Positions 41,018-49,941 of a stretch of DNA of 64,000 nucleotides are shown piece after piece; within the stretch, counting starts at the first letter, position 1, and the number at the start of each line of letters is the position of its first letter. The translations under genes were made by a program, and so were the position numbers. The DNA lies in the NCBI GenBank assembly GCA_937981555.1, contig CALJOK010000029.1:111929-175928 (forward strand), read 5' to 3'. The stretch is from an uncultured Saprospiraceae bacterium. Its GTDB lineage: Bacteria; Bacteroidota; Bacteroidia; Chitinophagales; Saprospiraceae. The notes under the pieces were generated by a model that saw only the letters and a program-made list of their open reading frames with translations, did no database searches and was not told where the DNA came from.

Positions 41018-43870
41018 ATGATGAAAAAAATCTACACTTTATTAACCTTTTTGTTAATCTTATTAATTCACTCTACACAAGCTCAGATCTCATTTACCAA
41101 CAGTAACAGTTTACTTTCTAATACAGATTTTCATAGTGGAGTTGCCATTGCGGTAACTGATATGAATAATGATGGGAAAGATGATATTGTTAGAATGAAT
41201 GGAGGTAATAATTTGACTATCGAATTTCAAAATCAAACTGACGAAATTTTCACCACATTTAATATTGGAAGTATTGATAACGGAAGCCAATGGAGTATGT
41301 GTGTGGCTGATGTTAATAATGATGGACATAATGAAGTTTTAGCTGGAGGTGCATATGATGATGTAAAATTAGCGATGGCCAATAATGATGGTTCATCTTA
41401 TTTGACTACATATTTGCCAGGGCCAGGAATGTTTCTTCAAGGCTCTAATTTTGCAGATATTAATAATGACGGATTCATTGATGTTTTTGCTTGTCATGAT
41501 GATGCAGAAAGCAGAATTTGGGGAAATGATGGTACAGGAAATTTGATGCCTCAAGATGATTGGATTGATATGACAACAAATCCAGTTTCCGATAATTCTG
41601 GAAATTATGGAAGTGTTTGGACAGATTTTGACAATGATGGAGATCTTGATTTATACATTGCCAAGTGCCGACAAGGAGTTAGTGACACGACTGATGCAAG
41701 AAGAATTAATGCACTTTTTGTAAATGACGGAAATGGAAACTATACAGAAATGGCTGAAGAATATGGTTTGAAAATAAAATGGCAATCATGGACAGCTGAC
41801 TTTCAGGATGTGAATAATGATGGTTGGATGGATTGTTTTATTACTAACCACGATCATGAATCTCAGTTATTGATTAATGATGGAACAGGACATTATGTAG
41901 AAGCAATGAATACAGGAATAAATGTCAATGGATTGCCGATTCAAGGAGTAATGAGAGATTTTGATAATGATGGATTTGTGGATGTAATTGTATCAGGGAC
42001 AGCTCATCATATTTTTAAAAATAATGGTGATTTGACTTTTACTGAAGTAACAGGAATTTTTGATAGCAATGATATGGAATCATTTGCTTTGGGGGATTTG
42101 AATAATGATGGATTTGTAGATGTATATGGAGGCTATGCAAATGTTTATACTACACCATCTAATATAGATGATGTGATATGGCTTAATGATGGAAATTCTA
42201 ATAACCATCTTGCTGTTCAATTGCAAGGAACCGTTAGTAATAGAAATGCGATTGGTGCTAGAATCGAAATTTATGGAGATTGGGGAATTCAAGTGCGGGA
42301 AGTTCGATCAGGAGAAAGTTATGGCATTATGAATTCTATGATCCAATATTTTGGATTGGGAACAGTAACTGAAATTGATTCAGTTGTCGTGAATTGGCCA
42401 TCAGGAATCAAAGAAACAGAAACCAATGTAACTCCAAATTCTACCCTCTTGTTAATTGAAGGAAATTGTTTGGCAGATGCTCCAGTTTTAGATATAACTG
42501 GTAACACTATATTTTGTTCAGGTCAATCTGCGAACATAAGTGCACCTGCTGGCTATGCTGCTTATGAGTGGTCAACAGGAGCCACAACTGAATCAATTAA
42601 TGTAACGACGCAAGGATATTTTTCAGTTACCGTTACTGATGCAAATGGTTGTCTTGGACTATCAAGTAATGTGGCAACAATTGTCGATCCTGTTTATAGT
42701 CCTGAAATCGAAGCGGATGGAGATTTGATTTTCTGTGAAGGAGAAAGTGTTGTCCTTTCAGAAATCGCTACACCCGATGCACTTTCATACACATGGTCAA
42801 ATAACCAAACCGGAAATTCGATTACGGTAACTGAATCTGGGAATTATACAGTTGAAGTAGAAGGGCCTTGTAGTAGTTTTATTTCAGAAACCGTAACAGT
42901 AGAAGTTTTAACGTTAGGAATACCAACAGCAATTGGAGATACTGTTGCAATGGGTGAAGTAGCGGAACTAGAAGCAACTGGTACAAACTTAATTTGGTAT
43001 GATGTTCCAACTGGAGGAACACCACTTGGCAATGGAAATAATTTTATCACAGGAGTGATTAATGCGTCACAATCTTTTTATGTAGAAGATAGACTTATTA
43101 TTGAAGGAATAGAGGGCAATGCAGGTATGGAAGATCATGATGGATCAAATTATTCTTTTAATCCAAATGAAAACAATTCCATATATTTTGATGCCTTAAA
43201 GTCATTCACGTTGGATTCCGTAAAAGTTTATACGGACACTCAAGGTGATAGAAAAATACTTATATTAGATTCAGGTGGGAATGAATTACATTCTGCTGTT
43301 ATTGATGTACCTGAAGGAGAAAATATGGTTTATGTTGGAATGCAAATTTCTGCAGGAACTAATCTTATCATGACATCTGATGCTCCAACAAATCAAAATA
43401 CCTTAGGATTTAATGGGCCACGATTAAGAAGAAGTACGCAAGGGGCAAATTACCCTTATGTCTATCCAGATTACGTATCAATTAATTCTTCTAATTTTGG
43501 AGATAATAGGTACTATTATTTCTATGATTGGCAAATTAGTACACAGGATGAAATAGCTTGTATAGGTGATAGAGTTCCAGTAGAAGTTTGGTTAGATACA
43601 GATGTAGTTGCAACGATTGATTTTGGAAAAACGAATGACGTAACAGTTTTTCCAAATCCAACTGTTGGAGATATTGCTATTCAATTGAACTTTGATATTC
43701 AAGGTGCTGCTCAACTTAGATTGACTGACTTGACTGGGAAAACAGTTTTGGAAAATAGTGCTATTGATCAAGTGACAGAATTGAATTTAGATCATTTAGC
43801 AAAAGGAGTTTATTTGTTGCAAGTGATTCATGGAGAGAATGTTTATTCAGGAAAAGTGGTGCTGCAATAG
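41018..43870 (+). CDS. FG-GAP/VCBS-repeat and ASPIC/UnbV protein, T9SS cargo
   Basis: A 950-residue secreted protein. After a Sec signal (ending STQAQ) come seven FG-GAP calcium-binding motifs of the DxNNDGxxD type (for example TDMNNDGKDD, ADINNDGFID, TDFDNDGDLD) forming a beta-propeller (about 40-390). An ASPIC/UnbV segment follows (about 410-470, SYGIMNSMIQYFGLG, VVVNWPSG), then two Ig-like beta domains, a lectin-like or adhesin-like module, and a type-A T9SS sorting domain (about 875-950, VFPNPTVGDIAIQL ... KGVYLLQVIHG). It is likely a surface or released calcium-stabilised adhesin or binding protein; the ligand is unknown. It ends at a strong terminator. Confidence 0.88.
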   Translation: MMKKIYTLLTFLLILLIHSTQAQISFTNSNSLLSNTDFHSGVAIAVTDMNNDGKDDIVRMNGGNNLTIEFQNQTDEIFTTFNIGSIDNGSQWSMCVADVNNDGHNEVLAGGAYDDVKLAMANNDGSSYLTTYLPGPGMFLQGSNFADINNDGFIDVFACHDDAESRIWGNDGTGNLMPQDDWIDMTTNPVSDNSGNYGSVWTDFDNDGDLDLYIAKCRQGVSDTTDARRINALFVNDGNGNYTEMAEEYGLKIKWQSWTADFQDVNNDGWMDCFITNHDHESQLLINDGTGHYVEAMNTGINVNGLPIQGVMRDFDNDGFVDVIVSGTAHHIFKNNGDLTFTEVTGIFDSNDMESFALGDLNNDGFVDVYGGYANVYTTPSNIDDVIWLNDGNSNNHLAVQLQGTVSNRNAIGARIEIYGDWGIQVREVRSGESYGIMNSMIQYFGLGTVTEIDSVVVNWPSGIKETETNVTPNSTLLLIEGNCLADAPVLDITGNTIFCSGQSANISAPAGYAAYEWSTGATTESINVTTQGYFSVTVTDANGCLGLSSNVATIVDPVYSPEIEADGDLIFCEGESVVLSEIATPDALSYTWSNNQTGNSITVTESGNYTVEVEGPCSSFISETVTVEVLTLGIPTAIGDTVAMGEVAELEATGTNLIWYDVPTGGTPLGNGNNFITGVINASQSFYVEDRLIIEGIEGNAGMEDHDGSNYSFNPNENNSIYFDALKSFTLDSVKVYTDTQGDRKILILDSGGNELHSAVIDVPEGENMVYVGMQISAGTNLIMTSDAPTNQNTLGFNGPRLRRSTQGANYPYVYPDYVSINSSNFGDNRYYYFYDWQISTQDEIACIGDRVPVEVWLDTDVVATIDFGKTNDVTVFPNPTVGDIAIQLNFDIQGAAQLRLTDLTGKTVLENSAIDQVTELNLDHLAKGVYLLQVIHGENVYSGKVVLQ

Positions 43871-43891
43871 ATTTTAATATTTAAGTTTTAA

Positions 43892-43935
43892 AAAAAAGTC
43901 CTTCTAAAACTCAACTGTTTTAGAAGGACTTTTTT
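43892..43935. terminator. Bidirectional terminator between convergent genes
   Basis: Perfect 17-bp stem 43894-43910 / 43917-43933 (core AGTCCTTCTAAAAC), loop of six, with A-run and T-run on the two flanks. It serves the FG-GAP gene and the lipoprotein gene ending at 43948. Confidence 0.9.
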
Positions 43936-43947
43936 ATTCACATTGTT

Positions 43948-44445
43948 TTATTCAGGATAGTTTATCGAATTATATTGTTGCTTCCCAAAGCTTTGTTCAA
44001 TTCTGAAAACTGATTTTCTAGTTGTGTAACCTGGTTCTTCCATTCTAAATAAATTTACAACGGCTGAATTTTTTGCAAAAATTTCTCCACCATCAGGGAA
44101 CGTAACGGTTAGAGATTTTATAATATAAAAAGCAAAGCTGGTGTTTATTCCATTTGACATTTCAAATGATTGATTATTTTCTAATTCAATAATCATAGAT
44201 ATAGAATCTTTTGCATTTTTTGAAAAATCAGTTAAATAATTATCAGTTATACGCTCTTCTGTATCAATATTTATTATTTCCATAGTCTTCCAACCCAATT
44301 GATTTTTATATCTACCTTCTTGTGCGAAAAAAATAAATTCAAGTATTATTTTATCACCACTTTTGTTTTCAATAGCAGCATAGTGAATGCCTTCGCAACT
44401 AAAAAGTAAGATAGGAAAAAGCAGAAGGAGCAGAAATTTATTCAT
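43948..44445 (-). CDS. Lipoprotein of unknown function
   Basis: A 165-residue lipoprotein with lipobox LLFSC (Cys-17). The mature part alternates hydrophobic and polar residues in a beta-rich pattern (IILEFIFFAQEGR, FAFYIIKSLTVTFPDGGEIFAK). I see no known motif. It is downstream of a region with two short hairpins (44540-44596) and converges on the FG-GAP gene. Confidence 0.65.
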   Translation of the reverse strand: MNKFLLLLLFPILLFSCEGIHYAAIENKSGDKIILEFIFFAQEGRYKNQLGWKTMEIINIDTEERITDNYLTDFSKNAKDSISMIIELENNQSFEMSNGINTSFAFYIIKSLTVTFPDGGEIFAKNSAVVNLFRMEEPGYTTRKSVFRIEQSFGKQQYNSINYPE

Positions 44446-44539
44446 AGAAGATTAGGTTTATTTAGAGATGAATTTAAAACTAATCTTGGTGTGAAAAAAG
44501 TTCTGTTTATGTTGGAGTATTTAGCACAGTCAGTTCGTG

Positions 44540-44596
44540 CCAATGTTCCAGCATTGGTATCCATATAAATAAGCCAGAAGCCATACCTGTCTGGCT
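44540..44596. repeat. Two adjacent short hairpins
   Basis: CCAATG-TTCCAG-CATTGG at 44540-44557 and AGCCAGA ... TCTGGCT at 44572-44596 sit side by side in the 174-bp gap between the cytochrome gene and the lipoprotein gene. They resemble REP-like units. The second lies just past the cytochrome stop codon and might serve as its terminator, though a T-run is missing. Confidence 0.5.
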
Positions 44597-44619
44597 ATGT
44601 TTGGCTTAAAAACAAAATA

Positions 44620-46575
44620 TCAATCTCTCAAAACCTTCCTCACTACTCGTCCTCGTTCCGTTTCAATCTCCAATAAAAATAACCCTCCATTCTCCGGCAA
44701 TTTCACTTGATTAAAATCATTATTCACCTCCTTTACCAATCTTCCAGTAAAGTCATATATTTTTATAACAATAATATCAACATCCGCTGGTTTTGAAATA
44801 TAAACCCATCCATCCGAAGTTGGATTTGGGAAAACTTTTAGCCAATTGGCATCCACAATATTTTTCGTTCCTACACTCTCCACAAAAATACTATCCAACG
44901 TTTCTGTCGAAATCAAAACAGGGGAGAGGTCAGCATTTTCATACATCGTTCTAAACGTATCGATTTCAGGAGTACTTTCCGCTAGCATTGGGTTCATCCA
45001 TTTTGGTGGAAGGGCCTGATAATATACCTTTGCCGAAACATTTACAAATCCAGTATATCCTTCTAAAGGAAAATGATAATGAACGATATCTGAACCACTT
45101 CCTTCCGTTGCATCTTCATAATTAAAATCTGAATCAGTCAAGGCATTTCCAATTATCAAAGTCGTATCGTACGAACCATGACTTGTTGAAAACCCAAGAG
45201 GTGGTAATCGATTATCTTTTAAGCCTACGTGCGATCGTTCCAAGACGGTAGTGAAATCTCCATTTACATCACCTAATACCAATTCATAAATTTGAACTTG
45301 GTCTTCTGAATTAATCATATTAAAGTGCGGTTCTGTTTCTTCTGTTTGGCCATTCACTTCGTAATCAGGTTGCATTACTCCGCTTTGAAATAAAGTATCT
45401 CCAAGGTCAGTTGTTACAACAAATTCCACATAGGCTCTTCGGGAAGGATAACCAGAAGGAAATTTATGTCCCGCTTTATTCGTAATTTTTAAATCAAAAT
45501 AAGCCGTGTCTGAATCTAAATCCGCCATTTCTAAATTGGTCGTCAAAGAGTTTTGCTGCAACATAACCAACGTCTTCGCAATCGTTTCGTCGAAGTGTTC
45601 ATCTTGTGCATCAATATCTAATGCTTCCTTATTTTCTTTCATTAATTGCAACATCGTCGTATTGGCTCCCACCAAATCATGCAGCGCATAAGGAAATCTT
45701 CCTTGTAGAAAAATATAGTTTGCAGAAATCACAATTTCTTCTTGCAACTGAGGCATATGACAACTTTGACAAGTTGTAGGATCACTCCCATCATCGTCGT
45801 AAGCAGAATTAATCCATTCGTGATAAGTAGCTTGCTCTACAAATTTTTCTCCAGTCAGATTACCATCCAAGTCAACCGAGTTGGTTAAAAGCGTATGACA
45901 AGAAGCACAAATTCCAGCATCATTGATATGCTCACCAAACTCAGGTTTGAATCCTACAAAATCTGTCATTGGTGGCGCAAACGGCATTTCGTAGGGACCA
46001 TAAATTACCCTCGAAGTATCATGTGTTGCTTCTCCTGAAAATTCTAGTCCTAAATTTTCTGCACTTTTTATATGACAAGCAGCACAAGAAACACCATCCA
46101 TTGCCGTTGTATCTGCCAACATTTCACCAATCGTATAATGTTCAGCACCTCTGAGAATTGCTGTAAAATGTCCTTGCGGAGCATGGCAAGAAGTACACTT
46201 AGTTTGTAATTCCAAACTGTTAGCTGGATTGATCAAAACTTCATGACTCACCTTCGCTCGCCAAAAAGGATCCTTTGCCGATAGCGCCATCATCGAAGTT
46301 CGCCAATCATCATGAACATTTACATCATTGCCATAAGAGTCGACCATGCCATTCATTTGCGGGTCATAGCCATGACAACCATCGCAATTTCCAGCAGTAG
46401 GAAAAATAATATTGGAATCTATTGGACCAGCGACCATTGCATGAGTTTTATAAAAATTATACTCAGCTGCTGAATGGAATTCAGTTACATTCTCACGGAT
46501 AGGAATCATCGAAAATAATAAAACACAACTCACTACTACAATTACAATCGAGGATTTAGTATAGGATTTTTTCAT
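44620..46575 (-). CDS. Five-haem c-type cytochrome with T9SS sorting domain
   Basis: A 651-residue exported protein. A hydrophobic N-terminal signal or anchor (about 8-25) is followed by five CxxCH haem-attachment motifs: CDGCH (64-68), CTSCH (127-131), CAACH (164-168), CASCH (223-227) and CQSCH (269-273). A beta-rich region (about 310-560) follows, with an HKFPSGYPSRRAYVEF motif, and the last 75 residues are a type-A T9SS sorting domain (VFPNPTSDGWVYIS ... LFLLEIETERGR). Multihaem proteins of this kind carry electrons or reduce nitrogen or sulfur compounds; here the redox partner cannot be named. Export through the T9SS would put the haems on the cell surface. Confidence 0.88.
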   Translation of the reverse strand: MKKSYTKSSIVIVVVSCVLLFSMIPIRENVTEFHSAAEYNFYKTHAMVAGPIDSNIIFPTAGNCDGCHGYDPQMNGMVDSYGNDVNVHDDWRTSMMALSAKDPFWRAKVSHEVLINPANSLELQTKCTSCHAPQGHFTAILRGAEHYTIGEMLADTTAMDGVSCAACHIKSAENLGLEFSGEATHDTSRVIYGPYEMPFAPPMTDFVGFKPEFGEHINDAGICASCHTLLTNSVDLDGNLTGEKFVEQATYHEWINSAYDDDGSDPTTCQSCHMPQLQEEIVISANYIFLQGRFPYALHDLVGANTTMLQLMKENKEALDIDAQDEHFDETIAKTLVMLQQNSLTTNLEMADLDSDTAYFDLKITNKAGHKFPSGYPSRRAYVEFVVTTDLGDTLFQSGVMQPDYEVNGQTEETEPHFNMINSEDQVQIYELVLGDVNGDFTTVLERSHVGLKDNRLPPLGFSTSHGSYDTTLIIGNALTDSDFNYEDATEGSGSDIVHYHFPLEGYTGFVNVSAKVYYQALPPKWMNPMLAESTPEIDTFRTMYENADLSPVLISTETLDSIFVESVGTKNIVDANWLKVFPNPTSDGWVYISKPADVDIIVIKIYDFTGRLVKEVNNDFNQVKLPENGGLFLLEIETERGRVVRKVLRD

Positions 46576-46883
46576 TGTATTTCTTGTTCAGGTTTGTTTT
46601 TCATGAAAACAAAAATCATCTTTTTTTATGGGAAATAAAATTCAAATAGTTCGAATGCCGACCAATTAGCAAAAAAAATGAATTGCTCTTTTTTGTTTTA
46701 TTTTTTTTAAATTTAGAAAGGATTTTGAAAAATAACTCAACAAAGCCTCAAGAAATGTCGTTAATACTTTTTTTTATTAAAAAAGTAAGACAACATTACC
46801 TAAAATTCAAGCATCACTCATTTAGTTTTATTATTTTTGTAAGCATCATTAAAATTACATCCTAAAAATATTTTTTCCTTATC
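46576..46883. other. 308-bp AT-rich divergent intergenic region
   Basis: It separates the cytochrome (minus) from the 145-residue protein gene (plus). I see no hairpin and no full promoter match. A 60-codon plus-strand open frame at 46683-46865 is lysine/phenylalanine-rich and unlikely to be a gene. Confidence 0.5.
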
Positions 46884-47321
46884 ATGTTTCAAATAAAGAA
46901 TAATAGCACAGTAGAACAATTTTCTAAAAAGATTGAGCAGGCAGTTCAAGATGACTTGGCTATGTTTTTAGAATTTGGAGAACAGTATTTTTCTTTGGAA
47001 GAGCTAGAAGATTTACATGGCCAATGGGAAAAAGAATATCAACTGACTGAAAAATTAAGAGGTCGATTTGTTTTGCTGTGCACAAGTTCTTTTATGTTGA
47101 TTCCATTGTCTGGTTTGATTGCTATTTTAGGCTATAATATTTACCTACCTATTTTTATTATTTGTTTTCCTATAGTATTTTTAGCTGGCTTGGCTGGATT
47201 TTTAGTTTTATACTTTAAGTTCGGAAAGGTAACTTCTCAAGAAAATGTAGGAAGAAGATTAAAATTTGCCATTCGTAATAAACTTCAAAGAAGAGGTTTC
47301 TCTAAAGATTTTGAAATATAG
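46884..47321 (+). CDS. Small membrane protein of unknown function
   Basis: A 145-residue protein. The first 60 residues are charged and helical (FSKKIEQAVQDDLAMFLEFGEQYFSLEELEDLHGQWEKEYQ); two hydrophobic helices follow (about 62-82 and 88-110), then a basic tail (GRRLKFAIRNKLQRRGFSKDF). The charged N-terminus and basic C-terminus are likely cytoplasmic. I do not recognise the family. It ends before the terminator at 47394, which also serves the convergent lipoprotein gene. Confidence 0.65.
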   Translation: MFQIKNNSTVEQFSKKIEQAVQDDLAMFLEFGEQYFSLEELEDLHGQWEKEYQLTEKLRGRFVLLCTSSFMLIPLSGLIAILGYNIYLPIFIICFPIVFLAGLAGFLVLYFKFGKVTSQENVGRRLKFAIRNKLQRRGFSKDFEI

Positions 47322-47393
47322 TTTTAAGGAGAACTACTCATAAGTTGACTCTAACTCGAATGTCGTCAATTGAATAAGCTATTTCTATTTTGA

Positions 47394-47436
47394 AGAAAAA
47401 GGTTTCGGATTCCTTTAAGAAATCCGAAACCTAACT
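47394..47436 (-). terminator. Terminator between convergent genes
   Basis: Perfect 12-bp stem 47400-47411 / 47421-47432 (AGGTTTCGGATT), with a TTTTTCTTC tail on the minus strand. It ends the lipoprotein gene at 47449. Confidence 0.85.
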
Positions 47437-47448
47437 GTACAGTAAAAT

Positions 47449-48267
47449 TTACATTTTCTCCGTCGGATCTTCCGCTAAAGTAAATTCTCTAGAAATTGGA
47501 TTTTGTTCCGTCTTTACCAAATTGCCATCCTTGTCCAATAAAGAAAGGGTGATTTTATTCTTTCCCATTGGGAGACCTTGAATATAATAAGGCTGCCAAT
47601 TATTTATCATATGAATTTCACCATTAATTTCAGCTTTTACTTTATTACCATTTTTCAAATCAGTATTCACTAAGTAAAAATCCAACATCACTTTCTCTGT
47701 CGCAGCTTTACCTGTGTAAGTACCTTTTGGACGACTGTACCAAACCATAGGTTTTGTGATTTTGGCAGACTTTAGCATACTTCCATTTTGATGAATGGCA
47801 GTTTTAATTGCTAAAAATGCATCAGGAGTTTTGATACTCTCATGATATGATCGAGAAAGAAAAGCCAAAATATTATGCTCACCTGCTTCAATTTTCAAAT
47901 CATCGAATGAGGCAGTATATCGAGCAGCATAAGGTTGGTCATTCACTAAAACGTGAATATGTTGACCTTTGACTGAGTTAGCACAATTTTTTTGAGGTGC
48001 ATCAGGAGTTTGTTGACCTAATTTATAAGAAGAACCACCATCAACAATAAAGTCTATTTTACCTTCCTTCATCGAAACACTTTCCAGTTTTGCATCTGGA
48101 TAAGCTGTTGATGCTTCGAAGGGAGTTAAGGTATATTTATTAGTTACGGTAGGAGCTGGAGTTTCTTTTGTTTCTTCTTTTTTATCAGTAGATTCAGTAG
48201 TTTTTGCTCCATCTTGGCAAGCAGTAAAAATGAAAAGAAAACTAAAAAGGAAAATGATTGAACGCAT
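47449..48267 (-). CDS. Lipoprotein of unknown function (PKD/FHA-like beta repeats)
   Basis: A 272-residue lipoprotein with lipobox FTAC (Cys-17) and a Thr/Lys/Glu-rich linker. Two similar beta modules can be seen, around 60-150 (HIHVLVNDQPYAARY, GEHNILAFLSRSYHES) and around 180-265 (LDFYLVNTDLKNGNKVKAEINGEIHMINNWQPYYIQGLPMGKNKITLSL). This protein type is often annotated as phosphopeptide-binding in Bacteroidota (memory, not checked); I see no FHA signature. It is divergent from the tRNA-Ser gene. A -7 box TAGATTTG (48330-48323) is on the minus strand upstream. Confidence 0.7.
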   Translation of the reverse strand: MRSIIFLFSFLFIFTACQDGAKTTESTDKKEETKETPAPTVTNKYTLTPFEASTAYPDAKLESVSMKEGKIDFIVDGGSSYKLGQQTPDAPQKNCANSVKGQHIHVLVNDQPYAARYTASFDDLKIEAGEHNILAFLSRSYHESIKTPDAFLAIKTAIHQNGSMLKSAKITKPMVWYSRPKGTYTGKAATEKVMLDFYLVNTDLKNGNKVKAEINGEIHMINNWQPYYIQGLPMGKNKITLSLLDKDGNLVKTEQNPISREFTLAEDPTEKM

Positions 48268-48442
48268 AGTTATTTTTATTTAATTAAAAATTGGAAAATA
48301 AATGACTTCAATATATCAAAGTCAAATCTAATATATTAAAAGCAATTTGATTTTTTTTTGTTCAAATGAACGAGTACTTTTTTTGGAAAAACAAAGGTCA
48401 AAAAAATAAATTGAATTTTTTTTAATTTTATTTCCAAAATGG

Positions 48443-48473
48443 TTTCATTTTTGCAAAAGTAATTATACTTTTG
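48443..48473 (+). promoter_or_regulatory. Promoter of tRNA-Ser
   Basis: TACTTTTG at 48466-48473 is an exact TAnnTTTG box; a TTTC at 48443-48446 with 20 bases between would be the -33 element. The predicted start is about 37 bp upstream of the tRNA. Confidence 0.55.
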
Positions 48474-48516
48474 CATCGCTTTAAGAATAACGAATGAGTT
48501 ATTAGCAAGACAAAAC

Positions 48517-48605
<89 letters not shown>

Positions 48606-48606
48606 T

Positions 48607-48645
48607 AAAGCCTCGTAGACGAAATGTTTGCGGGGCTTTTTAGTT
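48607..48645 (+). terminator. Terminator after tRNA-Ser
   Basis: Stem AAAGCCTCG (48607-48615) / CGGGGCTTT (48631-48639) with one G-U pair and a 15-base loop, followed by TTTTTAG. The lipoprotein gene at 48690 follows. Confidence 0.65.
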
Positions 48646-48689
48646 TTAATTTAGTCACTCAATTTATTGACTGACAAAAAATAATAATT

Positions 48690-49667
48690 ATGAAAAATTA
48701 TCTCCTATTTCTTTTTTCAATTTTTCTTTTGCTTATATCCTGTAGCGAGCCTTCGAGTTCAACTTCTAACCAATCAACTGTTCCAATGGAAAAAGAAGAA
48801 AATAAAGAACCAGAATCAAAAGTAATTTCTATTGTAGATTCCAGTCAAGCATCTTCCTATAATTTTGAAGAGCCTTTACTAACCTTGGCTTTGCCGTTGG
48901 CTCTTTTGGAAGTTTCAGGTTTAAGTTACTATCCTGAAATGAATCAACTTCTAGCGGTAAACGATGAGCGAGGTTGGATATTTTTCCTCAATGCAACAAC
49001 TGGTGAGGTGGAAGAAAAGAAAACCTTTAGCGGCAATGGAGATTTCGAAGGAATAGAATGGTTAGGTGATAAAATTAGTATTGTCAAAAGTAATGGCGAT
49101 ATCTATTTTTATGAGGAGGGAAAAAAGGAGCCTCAAAGTAAAGTCAAAACTAAACTTAAACCTTCCAACGATATCGAAGGTTTGGCTTACGATGCTGACA
49201 AGAATCAATTATTGTTGGCTTGCAAAGGAGATCCAAATTTGGGAAAATCAGATAAGTATAAAAAAACAAAGAATATCTACAGTTTTGATTTAGACAAAAA
49301 TGAATTGGAAGAAGATCCATTTTTAAGTGTGGAAGATGATGTTTTAGAAGATTATGTGAAGGATTTTGCAGATAAAAACGATTTTTCCAAAAAGAAGAAG
49401 AAAAAACTAAAAGGAAGAGTGAATGATTTTTCTCCATCAGGTATTGCCATTCATCCTAAAACGAAAGATTTTTATATGCTTTCCTCACAAGGGAAATTAT
49501 TAATTATTTTTAATAAAAATAAAGAATTAAAAGAAGTGGTTTTCCTTGACGAAAATATTCATCGCCAACCTGAAGGAATTTGTTTTGCTCCTAATGGAGA
49601 TTTATATATCAGTAATGAAGGGAAAGGGCTTGGAGCAAAGATTATGAAATATAATTTGATGAATTAA
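48690..49667 (+). CDS. SdiA-regulated family lipoprotein (beta-propeller)
   Basis: A 325-residue lipoprotein (lipobox LISC, Cys-18) with a Ser/Thr/Glu-rich linker. The mature part has the SdiA-regulated (PF06977-like) layout: LEVSGLSYYPEMNQLLAVNDERG, DFEGIEWLG, NDIEGLAYDADKNQLLLACKG, PSGIAIHPKTKDFYMLSSQG, and RQPEGICFAPNGDLYISNEG near the C-terminus, forming a beta-propeller. A charged insertion (about 215-240, KKKKKLKG) breaks the repeats. In enterobacteria these proteins are regulated by SdiA, a quorum-sensing receptor, but no homologue of SdiA is visible here and the role is unknown. Confidence 0.82.
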   Translation: MKNYLLFLFSIFLLLISCSEPSSSTSNQSTVPMEKEENKEPESKVISIVDSSQASSYNFEEPLLTLALPLALLEVSGLSYYPEMNQLLAVNDERGWIFFLNATTGEVEEKKTFSGNGDFEGIEWLGDKISIVKSNGDIYFYEEGKKEPQSKVKTKLKPSNDIEGLAYDADKNQLLLACKGDPNLGKSDKYKKTKNIYSFDLDKNELEEDPFLSVEDDVLEDYVKDFADKNDFSKKKKKKLKGRVNDFSPSGIAIHPKTKDFYMLSSQGKLLIIFNKNKELKEVVFLDENIHRQPEGICFAPNGDLYISNEGKGLGAKIMKYNLMN

Positions 49668-49700
49668 TTTTTATTTTTTTTGAAAAAAATAAAAGAGATA

Positions 49701-49732
49701 TTGCTATATATTTAAAAATTATTTTATGTTTG
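49701..49732 (+). promoter_or_regulatory. Promoter of tRNA-Thr
   Basis: TTG at 49701-49703, 21 bases, then TATGTTTG (49725-49732), a full Bacteroidota sigma-A match. The predicted start is near 49739, about 57 bp before the tRNA. Confidence 0.7.
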
Positions 49733-49795
49733 CAGCCGCAAAAATAGAGATCAATTTTTTGGTATTCTATTTGCAAAGTGAATCATGTACTTAAA

Positions 49796-49869
49796 GCCGA
49801 TGTAGCTCAGTTGGCCAGAGCAGCTGATTTGTAATCAGCGGGTCGGCGGTTCGAATCCGTCCATCGGCT
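49796..49869 (+). tRNA. tRNA-Thr (anticodon UGU)
   Basis: A 74-base tRNA. The acceptor stem GCCGATG (49796-49802) pairs with CATCGGC (49862-49868), discriminator T. The D-arm GCTCAGTTGGCCAGAGC, anticodon stem GCTGA/TCAGC with loop TTTGTAA (anticodon TGT) and T-arm GGTTCGAATCC are complete. CCA is not encoded. Confidence 0.97.
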
Positions 49870-49874
49870 CCCAA

Positions 49875-49916
49875 AAAAAAGCCTTCTTAACTTAATTGTT
49901 AAGAAGGTTTTTTTTA
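49875..49916 (+). terminator. Terminator after tRNA-Thr
   Basis: Stem CCTTCTTAAC (49882-49891) / GTTAAGAAGG (49898-49907) with a T8 tail and an A8 tract on the other side, so it is also usable by the convergent glutamate-synthase-like gene. Confidence 0.88.
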
Positions 49917-49941
49917 TTGGATATTCTTTGTTCGATATTAG

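Noticed and set aside
46683..46865. 60-codon plus-strand open frame
   Set aside because: No start context, no conserved motif, lysine/phenylalanine-rich composition as expected from AT-rich noncoding DNA.
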